A stretch of 64,000 nt of DNA, taken from JACVRW01 sp963739095. Its GTDB lineage: Bacteria; Actinomycetota; Thermoleophilia; Solirubrobacterales; Thermoleophilaceae. This document shows, in pieces, positions 1 to 8,001 of this stretch (the stretch's first letter is position 1; each line of letters opens with the position of its first letter). The notes under the pieces are model-generated. The model was not told the DNA's origin, made no database searches, and saw only the letters and a program-made list of their open reading frames with translations. Where the stretch lies: positions 272,656 through 336,655 of the forward strand of contig CAVTZF010000018.1 of assembly GCA_963739095.1 (NCBI GenBank). The letters run 5' to 3'. Both the position numbers and the translations under genes were made by a program.

Positions 1-267
1 GCCGCCACGCGCAGCGTCGTCGAGGGCACCGATCGCGGTCGCTGCCGAGGGCTTGCCGATGCTGGAGCCGTCACACGTGCGCGCCTGCGTGTCGGACGGC
101 GTCTTCACCTGGTGGACGTCGGTGATGACCGGGCCCTCGAAGATCGTCTGCGTCGCGCCCTCCACACGCAGGTTGACGGTCACGGGCACGGCACCGGCCG
201 CGGCAGGCGCGGCCAGGGAGACCAGGATCAGCGCTCCTGAGAGAGCGCATCGGGACCGAACTGACAT
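1..267 (-). CDS. Secreted DUF4430 (transcobalamin-like) protein, cut by left edge
   Basis: The first 89 residues are visible; the C-terminus lies outside the window. An ATG at 267 follows a GGAAGGGG ribosome site and opens a signal peptide (MSVRSRCALSGALILVSLAA, then AAAGA). The mature part begins VPVTVNLRVEGATQTIFEG and contains TCDGSSIGKPSA, which is how actinobacterial DUF4430 proteins start; that Pfam family is related to the C-terminal domain of transcobalamin. It is preceded directly by a cobalamin riboswitch on the same strand. I infer an exported protein that binds or captures cobalamin and is made when B12 is scarce. Family assignment is from recognition of the N-terminal pattern only, since the rest is missing. 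Confidence 0.75.
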   Translation of the reverse strand, partial: MSVRSRCALSGALILVSLAAPAAAGAVPVTVNLRVEGATQTIFEGPVITDVHQVKTPSDTQARTCDGSSIGKPSAATAIGALDDAARGG

Positions 268-307
268 GGAGCCACCCCTTCCTCGAGGGTCGTATGGGCT
301 GCGGCCG

Positions 308-462
308 GAGTGAGGTCTCCTGGCTTGGGGCTCCGCGCCGCGCCTTCCCGGGGACAGCGAGCCCCCAGTGGCTCCGTGCGACACATCGACACCCATTCAC
401 AGTGGCGGGACCGCGCCGGCTTCACACCGGACTTCCCTCGACCACCGGCCGAATGAACGGCT
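308..462 (-). promoter_or_regulatory. Cobalamin (B12) riboswitch
   Basis: Read on the minus strand, the segment contains GGGAAGTCCGGTGTGAAGCC, then GCGGTCCCGCCACTG, and closer to the gene AGCCAGGAGACCTCA. These are the hallmark conserved blocks of the AdoCbl riboswitch, in the right order and spacing. The element ends about 40 bases before the DUF4430 start codon. It should repress that gene when cobalamin is bound. Boundaries are approximate. Confidence 0.93.
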
Positions 463-503
463 GCATCCTACCCGCGCCGATGGGCAAACGCGAAGGCCGC
501 CGC

Positions 504-509
504 TACAAT
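504..509 (+). promoter_or_regulatory. Probable -10 element of the tRNA-Glu promoter
   Basis: TACAAT lies 13 bases before the tRNA-Glu 5' end. No convincing -35 hexamer is visible at the usual distance, so this is a weak call based on position and a near-consensus -10 in very GC-rich surroundings. Confidence 0.4.
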
Positions 510-522
510 CGCGCGTCGGCGC

Positions 523-595
523 GCCGCCATCGTCTAGGGGACTAGGACGCCGCCCTCTCACGGCGGAAACCGGGGTTCGAATCCCCGTGGCGGTA
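523..595 (+). tRNA. tRNA-Glu (anticodon CTC)
   Basis: A cloverleaf folds by eye. The acceptor stem GCCGCCA pairs with TGGCGGT (one G-T pair), the anticodon stem CCGCC pairs with GGCGG around the loop CTCTCAC with anticodon CTC, and the T arm is CGGGG-TTCGAAT-CCCCG. Position 595 is the A discriminator and CCA is not encoded. A hairpin terminator follows at once. Confidence 0.96.
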
Positions 596-604
596 CTACC
601 GATG

Positions 605-624
605 CCCGCTCTCTGAGCGGGTTT
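605..624 (+). terminator. Intrinsic terminator after tRNA-Glu
   Basis: CCCGCTC-TCT-GAGCGGG forms a 7-bp stem followed by TTT, ten bases after the tRNA. Confidence 0.8.
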
Positions 625-639
625 CGTCGTTCCTTGGGC

Positions 640-1350
640 GCCCGTGGACCATTCGGGACCGCGGGCGGGCCTAGCCGAGCCGATCGGCATTGCTCCGGCG
701 GGTCCTGGGCGCCGGGCAAAATCGGGAGCGCCTGAGATGTCCTGGCCGGGCAAGCACCCGGAGTCCGAGCACCTGTTCGACACGCGCCAGTGCTCACGCT
801 GCGGCGGCTGCCACTCGCCTGGCCGAGCTGCGGCGCCGCCTGGATCGAGTCCGAGCGAGAGGAGCGCACCGTGAGCGTTGTTGCCCTCAACGACGTACTG
901 ACCCATTCCTCGGCGCGGCCGAACGCGCGCCATGTGTTGATGGTCCTTGCCCCGGCTAGGACGGGTCCGACTGGGCCAGCGGGGGACGGACTAGGTCAAT
1001 GCCTGCCTGTGTCTCGAGGGGCGCGGCACGCACCCGGCGCCGACGCAATCGTCAGGGAGCTGTCCGAAGCGCTTGCTCGAGCCCTTTCGTCTTTGGACTG
1101 ACGGGCGTACAGTGTGCCGGTCATGGCCCAAGGGCCTAGGCCGAAGGCCGGCTGGCTCGAACGCATGGCGCGAGGCGAGGCGCATCAAGAGGGAGAGCGG
1201 TCGCGGACAAGTACGCGAGGCACGTTGTCCTCAACGCGTAGCGCGGGATCTCGGCGCCGTGGAGCGCCCAGCCGCGATTGCGTCGCTCGTCAACTCGCTC
1301 GCCGAGCTGCGCCGCAACGCTGGGTCGCCGGCCGGGTTGGAGCGAGCACG
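640..1350. other. Gene-poor stretch, nothing recognised
   Basis: About 700 bases between the tRNA-Glu terminator and the sulfatase. Several open frames cross it in both directions, but none has a recognisable domain, a good ribosome site or a hydrophobic segment. An open frame reaching upstream from the sulfatase to 1114 is arginine-rich and has no signal peptide, so I treat it as non-coding. The promoter of the sulfatase may be here but I cannot place it. Confidence 0.5.
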
Positions 1351-3207
1351 ATGACGCGTGTCCTGGTGCTCTTGCTCGCCCTCGCTGTGCTGGTCGCCTC
1401 CGGCCTGGGACCCGGCAGCGACCCGTCGGCGTTCGCCCAGGCTCCGGGGGTCAAGCCGAACCTGCTCGTGATCATGACCGACGACCTCGAGACGGACGAC
1501 CTCAAGGCGCTGCCGAGCGTGCGGCTGCTCGCTCAGCAGGGCACGACGTTCGGCAACTCGTTCGTCGGCTACTCGCTGTGCTGCCCGTCGCGCGCGACCT
1601 ACCTGACCGGCCAGTACAACCACAACAACGGCGTGCTCTCGAACGCTCCGCCGGACGGCGGCTTCGGGCGGCTCGACCACACCAACACGCTGCCGGTGTG
1701 GCTGCAGGCCGCCGGCTACCACACCACGCACATCGGTAAGTACCTCAACGGATACGAGAGCCCGAGCTTCCATACCACCGTGCCGCCCGGCTACTCGGAC
1801 TGGCAGGGATTGGCGATCGGCACCTACCGGATGTACGACTACTCGATCAACGACAACGGCACGCTGGTGCCGTACGGCACCGCCCCGGCGGACTACCAGA
1901 CCGACGTGCTCGCCAACCGCGCGGTCGCTGCGATCCGTGAGCGCGTGCTCTCGCCACAGCCGTTCTACCTGAAGTTCTCGCCGCTCGCGCCGCACGCCTC
2001 GGGCGCCGTCGCCGGTCACGACGGCCAGGGGCCGGATCCCGCGCCGCGCCACCGCGGCGCGTTCGCCGACGAGCCGCTGGACGTCGGCCCCGCCTACGAC
2101 GAGGCGGACGTGGGCGACAAGCCGGCGTCGATCCGGCAGCTGCCGCGGATCAGCGCGCAGGCGCGGGCGGGCATCGACACCCGCAACCGGCGGCGGTTGG
2201 CCTCGCTGCTGGCCGTCGACGAGGCGATTACGCGCATGGTCGGCGAGCTCCGCACCGCCGGCGAGCTCGACCAGACGATCATCGCCTTCACGTCCGACAA
2301 CGGTTGGCAGGAGGGCGAGCACCGCGTGGTCCAGGGCAAGGTTCGCGTGTACGAGCCGTCGATCCGGGTGCCGCTGATCGTCCGCGGTCCCGGCTTCGCC
2401 GCTGGGGCCGTGGTCCCCGCCATGGCGATCAACGTCGACCTGCCGCGCACGCTCGCGGCGGCCGCGGGCGCCGTCCCGGGCCGCGTCCAGGACGGCCTGG
2501 ACCTGCGCGAGGTGGCCAGCGGATCGCAGCGTGCGCTCGCCCGGCCGCTTCTAAACGAGACCGGGGTGCCGGGGCTCTCGAGCCGCAACTTCCATCAGGC
2601 GATCCGGACCGGCACCCACAAGTACGTCGAGCATGCAAGCGGCGAGCGCGAGCTCTACGACCTGCGCAGCGACCCGGACGAGCTCGTCAACGTCGTGAAC
2701 GACCCGGCGCTGGCGGGGACGCTGGCGCAGCTCGAAGCACGGCTCGAGGTGCTCAAGACCTGCGCCGGCGAATCGTGCATCGACCCGCAGCCGCCGCCCA
2801 CCCTACCTCTGCTGCCGCCGCCGGCTCCCCCGGCTTCCGTCTCGGACTCAGTGACGCCGGTCGAGCGGTCGGTCCGGCTGCTTGACCGACGCATCCGGCT
2901 CGGCCGCGACAAGCGGATCGGCATCCCGATGCGCTGCGCCGCGGGTGCCGACGACGGTTGCTCGGGCACGCTGACGCTGCACGAGCGCCGCGGCCGTCCC
3001 GGGCGTGACCGGCTGGTGCGGATGGGCTCGAGGCGCTTCTCGCTGGAACCCGGCCAGTACAAGCGGGTCGAGGTGAAGGTGCGTGCGGCCGCCCGGCGGC
3101 GACTGGCACGAAAGCGCCGGCTGGCGGTCCGCGCCAGCGCGCGCTACGTGACCGTCGCCGGTGAACTCGAGCGCGTCACACGCACCTACCGCCTGAACGC
3201 GGGGTAG
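1351..3207 (+). CDS. Secreted sulfatase (type I, formylglycine-dependent)
   Basis: Predicted 618 aa. The ATG at 1351 opens a clear signal peptide (MTRVLVLLLALAVLVASG), which is why I prefer it to the upstream GTG of the same frame. The alkaline-phosphatase-fold core follows: VIMTDDLETDDL with the metal-binding Asp pair near residue 46, the sulfatase signature CCPSRATYLTG with Cys77 as the residue converted to formylglycine, HIGKYLNGY, and SDNGWQEGEH near residue 315. It should hydrolyse a sulfate ester outside the membrane; the substrate is unknown. After about residue 490 comes a proline-rich linker and a basic tail of roughly 110 residues that is not part of the catalytic fold. No maturase (FGE) gene is in the window. 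Confidence 0.9.
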   Translation: MTRVLVLLLALAVLVASGLGPGSDPSAFAQAPGVKPNLLVIMTDDLETDDLKALPSVRLLAQQGTTFGNSFVGYSLCCPSRATYLTGQYNHNNGVLSNAPPDGGFGRLDHTNTLPVWLQAAGYHTTHIGKYLNGYESPSFHTTVPPGYSDWQGLAIGTYRMYDYSINDNGTLVPYGTAPADYQTDVLANRAVAAIRERVLSPQPFYLKFSPLAPHASGAVAGHDGQGPDPAPRHRGAFADEPLDVGPAYDEADVGDKPASIRQLPRISAQARAGIDTRNRRRLASLLAVDEAITRMVGELRTAGELDQTIIAFTSDNGWQEGEHRVVQGKVRVYEPSIRVPLIVRGPGFAAGAVVPAMAINVDLPRTLAAAAGAVPGRVQDGLDLREVASGSQRALARPLLNETGVPGLSSRNFHQAIRTGTHKYVEHASGERELYDLRSDPDELVNVVNDPALAGTLAQLEARLEVLKTCAGESCIDPQPPPTLPLLPPPAPPASVSDSVTPVERSVRLLDRRIRLGRDKRIGIPMRCAAGADDGCSGTLTLHERRGRPGRDRLVRMGSRRFSLEPGQYKRVEVKVRAAARRRLARKRRLAVRASARYVTVAGELERVTRTYRLNAG

Positions 3208-3674
3208 CTCTGGGCTGATCGCCCGCAACCAGGCGTCGATGTGGTCGGCGACCTGCAACACAACTCGGTTTAGCGCTCCGGGCTGGCGGGGGAGGTCAGC
3301 CCCGCGCCGCTGCGGAAAAGCCGGCCAACGGCGGATAAGCGGAAATCGGACAGGCCGCTCGGTCCGCCGCCGGAGCCCGCTGGGAGGCCGCTGTCACCAG
3401 CGGACACGGATAGCTTGGCCGATCAGGCCGCATTGGCTTGTTTGCGCGCCCGACGCTCCGCCGCGAATCGGCGGATCACCGAGGCCTTCCAGATGCGTCC
3501 TCCCTCGCGGCGCTGGTGCGCCGGCGGAAGGTTCGCCACCCGGTCTAGGTTCCTACTCGTAACGCCGCGTCGCGATCTAGTTCCGCTGGGCACGAAGGCG
3601 CATCACGGACCAGGAGAGACCGTTCCCGGTGGTCCCGCGCCTACGCCGCGTCCCTTTAGAGGCTGGAGTTGGGT
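3208..3674. other. Intergenic stretch between convergent genes, nothing recognised
   Basis: 467 bases separate the ends of the sulfatase and the wall-hydrolase genes, which face each other. Open frames here are short and have no recognisable domain. No clear hairpin with a T tract was found. Confidence 0.5.
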
Positions 3675-6182
3675 CTACTCGCTCGCGTGCGCCCCGCTCG
3701 CGGGGCGGTCCTCACTTGCGGGGAGCGAGTACTTCGACGGCTTGACCGGCACGACAGGATTGTCGATGTCGCTAAGACGGGATACGAGATCGGGCCACTG
3801 GCCGGGCTCAAGCACCGCCTGGATCTTCTCGCCGAGGTTCTTGTTGGCGCCGAACAGTGGCTGGAATCCGACGTGTATGTGATCAGCGTGGTCGGACAGG
3901 GCGAGGGTGGCGCCGCCGATCTCGAGCAGCGAGATGATCTGGGCCGGCGCCGCCGCGCCCTGCAGCTGCATCAGCCGCCGCACCGCCTGCTCCGTGACCC
4001 CGCCCGGCTCTTGGTGGCCGAGGATCGGGATACCGTTCACAGCGGCGATGTCCACCGCGTTGCCGGACGAGTGGTGCGACACATTGCCGGAAGCTGTGTA
4101 GAAGCCGTGCCCGCACTTGAGGCTCGTGACCGTCGGCCGCATGCCCGAGTCGGCCAGGTAGGCGAGCGTCGCCAGCACGCGCCGGTCGATCTGGCCTGAG
4201 CGGATGTCATCCCGGCCGCAGTCGTAGATCTCGATGCGCTCGTCCGCCAGTATGCGCTCCTCGAGTTGCGGCTTCGGCAGCAACAGGACCTGCCCGATCG
4301 ACATGCCCGGCACGCGGTCGCCGCGCAGCACGTTCCTGCCGGACGCGCGGTACACGTCGGTGGCCTCGAGGAGCTTCCAGCCGTCCAGGATCGGCTTCGG
4401 GTCGATCTGCGGCGCGCCTTCGCCGGCCGGGCGGATCGAGAACTCGAGGTGCGGCGCCTTGCCGGGCACTGAGCGGCCTACGCGGCCGATGATCGTGCCT
4501 CCGATCACACGCGAGCCCTCGCGAAGGCGACGCAACGTGACCTTGCTTGGGTCGAGTCCGAACGGGCGTGAGGAGTAGTGCCTGTAGGTCTCGACTCGAC
4601 CCCCCTTGCGTGCCGGTCTATCCAGGAGCTGCTCGAGTCCGCCGACCTGGCGAGCGCCCTTCAGGCCGGGATGCGCGAACAGCCGCCTTTTGACCGGGGC
4701 GGTCGCTCGCCCGGCTGCCTCGGACTTGGGCAGGGGGCGGCGGGCGGGCGCGCCCGATGGATCCGACCCGGCAGGTTGCCGGCCGGCTGAGGCCGGCTCG
4801 GACGGCTTCGCCAGCGCTTCGTCGCCGTTGGCATGCAGGGCGTGCATAGGTCGGTTCGGGTCGGACGCGCCCTGCTTCGTGACCGGGTACGCCTTCGAGA
4901 CGGAGCCGAGGTGCGAGTACATGTACCGATTTCCGTAGACATCCTGAAGCACCACGAAGCGCCCAAAACGCTCGTTGTGCCCTAGCTCCTTGATCCGGCC
5001 GTCGTTGGTGGCGATCACCGGCGCCCCCGCACGGGAGTAGATGTCGATCGAGCGGCGGTCGGTGGACTCGACCACGTTGGCCGCATTCTCGCCGGGCTTG
5101 ACCTGCTTCAGCAACTCCGCCTCCGCGAGGTCGTCGGCGTAGCTGGCCCGTTCGTAAACCGGGAACCGCCCCTCGGTCAGCCCCGTCAGGGAGCCAATCA
5201 GGTCAGCGGGCATCCCGGCGATCAGCCTGGCGCGCAGAAGCACGGAGTCGACGTACCAGTCGGCGTGGTTGTAGGCCCAGATCGCGGCCCTGACGTCGTT
5301 CTCGTAGTTGGCCGCCTTGAGATAGCGGGCGGCGGCGAAGATCGCGTCGACCGGGTTGTATGGATCCTTCTGCCCGTCTTTGTTGCCGTCCGTGCCATAG
5401 GTCGCCCAGGTCGCCGGCATGAACTGCATCCAGCCCAGGGCGCCCGCGGACGAAACGTTCAGGTTGCGGCCGTAGTCGGTCTCGATCTCGTTGATCGCCG
5501 CCAGCACCTCCCAGCGGATGCCGTACTCGATGCCCGCGGCCTGATAGATCGGCAGAAGGAACGGCGGGACCCGGAACTTGCGAATGATGAAGTTCGGCAC
5601 GCCGCTCGCCGTAGACGGACCTGGCAAGGCATCAATGAAGCCGGGATTCTGATGCGTCGGGGTTCCGTCCGGCTGCCGGAGCCGCTCGCCACGCCCGACG
5701 TCGTGGAGAGGTACGGGCGTGATCTTTTCTTTAACCTCAGGTTGACCCTTAGGCTGTACCTCGTCTCGCTTGCGGCCATCGCGCTTAATGGGGCGCGGAC
5801 CGTCCTGCGGGCGGCCGCCGGTGCTGGGCCTCGGGAGCGGTGATTGAGCCTCGCCCGGGAGTTGATCCTGCGCCTGAGGGGAGAGATCCGCCGCGGCCGG
5901 CGGCGCCGGTGTGGGCGGCGGGGCCGGGGTCGGGGTGCTGTCTGGGGGTGGCGGAGGATCGGCGGGCTCCTCGCTCGGCGGCGGAACGAGCTCGCCGGGA
6001 AGTTCCACGTCGGCAAGGGTTCCGCCTGGCGGGACATCGACCGTGTGCTGCACGATCTCGCCGCTGGGCAGCCGCAACCAGACGGTCTGCGGCTCCGCGG
6101 AGGCGGGAATGGTGAGCGCCGTCAGAGCGACCAGGGCAGCCGCGGCTGCGGCAACCAGGACGGTGAGGAGCCGCGTCTTCAT
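3675..6182 (-). CDS. Three-domain cell-wall hydrolase: SLT + M23-like + M15-like
   Basis: Predicted 835 aa. I start it at the ATG at 6182, which opens a signal peptide (MKTRLLTVLVAAAAAALVAL), rather than at the longer frame to 6338. A Pro-rich linker spans about residues 65-110. A lytic transglycosylase domain (about 215-320) has the catalytic-type Glu in AAINEIETDYGRN and then SAGALGWMQFMPATW and AYNHADWYVDSV. An M23/LytM-like beta domain (about 385-600) follows, but it carries HLEF where active enzymes have HLHF, so it may be non-catalytic. The C-terminal region has SHHSSGNAVDIAAV and DHIHVGF (about 704-770), matching the His/Asp and HxH zinc ligands of M15-type peptidases. It likely remodels peptidoglycan outside the membrane. 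The long linkers suggest extension through the wall. Confidence 0.88.
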   Translation of the reverse strand: MKTRLLTVLVAAAAAALVALTALTIPASAEPQTVWLRLPSGEIVQHTVDVPPGGTLADVELPGELVPPPSEEPADPPPPPDSTPTPAPPPTPAPPAAADLSPQAQDQLPGEAQSPLPRPSTGGRPQDGPRPIKRDGRKRDEVQPKGQPEVKEKITPVPLHDVGRGERLRQPDGTPTHQNPGFIDALPGPSTASGVPNFIIRKFRVPPFLLPIYQAAGIEYGIRWEVLAAINEIETDYGRNLNVSSAGALGWMQFMPATWATYGTDGNKDGQKDPYNPVDAIFAAARYLKAANYENDVRAAIWAYNHADWYVDSVLLRARLIAGMPADLIGSLTGLTEGRFPVYERASYADDLAEAELLKQVKPGENAANVVESTDRRSIDIYSRAGAPVIATNDGRIKELGHNERFGRFVVLQDVYGNRYMYSHLGSVSKAYPVTKQGASDPNRPMHALHANGDEALAKPSEPASAGRQPAGSDPSGAPARRPLPKSEAAGRATAPVKRRLFAHPGLKGARQVGGLEQLLDRPARKGGRVETYRHYSSRPFGLDPSKVTLRRLREGSRVIGGTIIGRVGRSVPGKAPHLEFSIRPAGEGAPQIDPKPILDGWKLLEATDVYRASGRNVLRGDRVPGMSIGQVLLLPKPQLEERILADERIEIYDCGRDDIRSGQIDRRVLATLAYLADSGMRPTVTSLKCGHGFYTASGNVSHHSSGNAVDIAAVNGIPILGHQEPGGVTEQAVRRLMQLQGAAAPAQIISLLEIGGATLALSDHADHIHVGFQPLFGANKNLGEKIQAVLEPGQWPDLVSRLSDIDNPVVPVKPSKYSLPASEDRPASGAHASE

Positions 6183-6429
6183 GCGGGCCGAACGGCCGTG
6201 GAAGTTGCTGTTGCTGGTGTTGTCTTCGCAGATCATGTCTAGGAGTTCGTGCCGCCGTCTGAGGCAGGTCAGCTCGCGTCCAGTGTGGGGCCAACCGTGT
6301 GGTGAAGGCATCGGCCGGGCGGACCATTTACCGTTCAAGCCTCTGAACGCTTGCGACGAGGCTCACCCTCCAGTACAGCTTGAGCATCCCCGGCGTGGGC
6401 CGTAATGGCGGGAGGCGATCGCGATTGAG

Positions 6430-7527
6430 TTGGGCGTGTCCCCGGCTGCCCCGCGCTTTGTAGGCTCGGCGGTGATCGTGTCGCGTCTGATCGTTCCCAA
6501 CGCGGTTGCGGCTGTCGTGGCGCCGACATCCGCCCCGGCCGCTGGGCCCGTTGCCTTCGAGACGTCTGCGAGGACCGGCGGTCGCACGTCCGCGTCGGTC
6601 TGCACGAGGAGGGCGGCCCGGTGGGCGATGCAGCGCCTGGGTTCTGACGGGCGCGTGCGCCGTCGGCTGCATCGCTGCCGGGTGGCGGTCCCCCGCGTAG
6701 TCCTGAGGCTGTTCTCGGTCGAGAGACGGGTCAGCCGCGAGCTGACAGGTTGCGGCGGGCCGCCTCCGACACCGCCCGACGGGACGCGACGCTGGCGTGG
6801 CTGGGGCAGCGCTGCGCTTCTTTGTGCGGTGTTGCTCATCGCTGCGCTCGCCGGCGGGGCAGAATCGGAGAGCCAGCCGAGAAGCGGCTGTCAGCTTCGT
6901 CCCGGCCAGCGCGCCTCGTTGCCGTCTTGGTTGCTGCCGCGGCGAGCGACGGTGCTCGTCGACTCGGTCCTGCTCGGAGGCGTTTCCGCGCTGCGTGCGC
7001 GGCGGCCGTGTTGGCGGGCGCGGGTCTACGGCCGGCCTGCGCTGATGATCAGGTTTGCCGCGGCCGAGCTGCGTGCGCGAGCCAAGCCGGTCGCGCGGCT
7101 CGCGGTTGTCGGCCTCGGTTACAACTCGCTCTGGGAGCGTGGCCGGCGTCGCTACCGGGTCTGGGCGCGGCGCTTTGACCGCGAAGCCCGCGAACTGATT
7201 CGAGCGCTTCGCAGGCGGGGCGCCCGCCAAGTGGTATGGGTGACCCTGCGCGAACCGACGCGGCGGACGGTTCCGCCGCAGTCACGGGACGAGCTCGGCC
7301 AGTACTCGTGGTATTTCCCCTACGTCAACGAGCGCCTGCGGCGCCTCGACCGGCGCCGAGACGACCTAGTCCTGGCCGACTGGGCCAAGGCGTCCGACCG
7401 ACCCGGCCTGACCTACGACTCGATCCACCTCAACACCGAGGGCGCGGCCCTGATGGCCAGGACGATCTGGGGAACGGTCAGCCGCGAGGCGCGGCGCCAA
7501 GCGAAGCCACAACCGCGAACGCCGTGA
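6430..7527 (+). CDS. SGNH/GDSL-like hydrolase, membrane-anchored
   Basis: Up to 365 aa from a TTG at 6430; an ATG at 6628 is an alternative and I cannot decide between them. A basic N-terminal part precedes one membrane segment (AALLCAVLLIAALAGG, about residues 128-143). The rest fits the SGNH fold: VLVDSVLLGG as block I with the nucleophile Ser, VVGLGYNSLW as the block with Asn, and YDSIHLNTEGAALMA as the DxxH block. Such domains often follow acyltransferase proteins of O-antigen or wall modification, but here the gene stands alone. Likely an extracytoplasmic esterase or acyl transferase; the substrate is unknown. It is divergent from the wall hydrolase and followed by a GC hairpin. Confidence 0.65.
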   Translation: MGVSPAAPRFVGSAVIVSRLIVPNAVAAVVAPTSAPAAGPVAFETSARTGGRTSASVCTRRAARWAMQRLGSDGRVRRRLHRCRVAVPRVVLRLFSVERRVSRELTGCGGPPPTPPDGTRRWRGWGSAALLCAVLLIAALAGGAESESQPRSGCQLRPGQRASLPSWLLPRRATVLVDSVLLGGVSALRARRPCWRARVYGRPALMIRFAAAELRARAKPVARLAVVGLGYNSLWERGRRRYRVWARRFDREARELIRALRRRGARQVVWVTLREPTRRTVPPQSRDELGQYSWYFPYVNERLRRLDRRRDDLVLADWAKASDRPGLTYDSIHLNTEGAALMARTIWGTVSREARRQAKPQPRTP

Positions 7528-7536
7528 TCGCCCCCC

Positions 7537-7558
7537 GGGCGGCGCTCTCGCGCCGCCC
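7537..7558 (+). terminator. Hairpin after the SGNH gene
   Basis: GGGCGGCGC-TCTC-GCGCCGCCC is a perfect 9-bp stem beginning 10 bases after the stop codon. No T tract follows, so it is a terminator-like hairpin rather than a classical intrinsic terminator. Confidence 0.55.
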
Positions 7559-8001
7559 AAGTTCTCGCGAGGGCCCGCTGATCCCGGGTCCTAGAAGCCG
7601 GCCAGTGAGATCAGCACCAACCGTCGCTACCTCTCGGGACTAGGACGCTCCCGGTCTCGCTTCTTGTTGGGCGAGTCGGAGCAGCGCAGACAGCCACGCG
7701 CCCTACTCCCGCAGGCCCACGAGTGCCAGGGGCTCTTCGCTGCAACGCGCGAGCGTGGTCGAGGGCGTCGTCGCCAAGCGCTCATCCGCCACGCGCGCTG
7801 CTGGTTCCGCGTGACAGCGGCCCTGCTCCCTTGCGCGAATTCCGCAAGCGGCGTCGCTCGCACTCGAGACGCCTGCTCTTTCGTCGATTTCACGAGCGAG
7901 CGAACATTCGCATGGTGGGGTGGCCGCCAGGCGGGCCACCCCAGGCTGACTGGCGCCCTCGGCGTGCGACCGAAAGGCCGCCCGTCGCCGTCGGCCTCAG
8001 C
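7559..8001. other. Gene-poor stretch, nothing recognised
   Basis: About 440 bases between the hairpin after the SGNH gene and the end of the convergent secreted-protein gene. Open frames exist, but they are arginine/serine-rich shadows without ribosome sites or domains. Confidence 0.45.

Noticed and set aside
640..1110. Small genes in the gap after tRNA-Glu
   Set aside because: Several overlapping open frames in both directions, none with a ribosome site, domain or consistent codon use.
6328..7230. 300-codon minus-strand frame opposite the SGNH gene
   Set aside because: Pro/Arg/Ala/Thr-rich and without hydrophobic or domain pattern. The plus strand has the SGNH blocks and a membrane helix.
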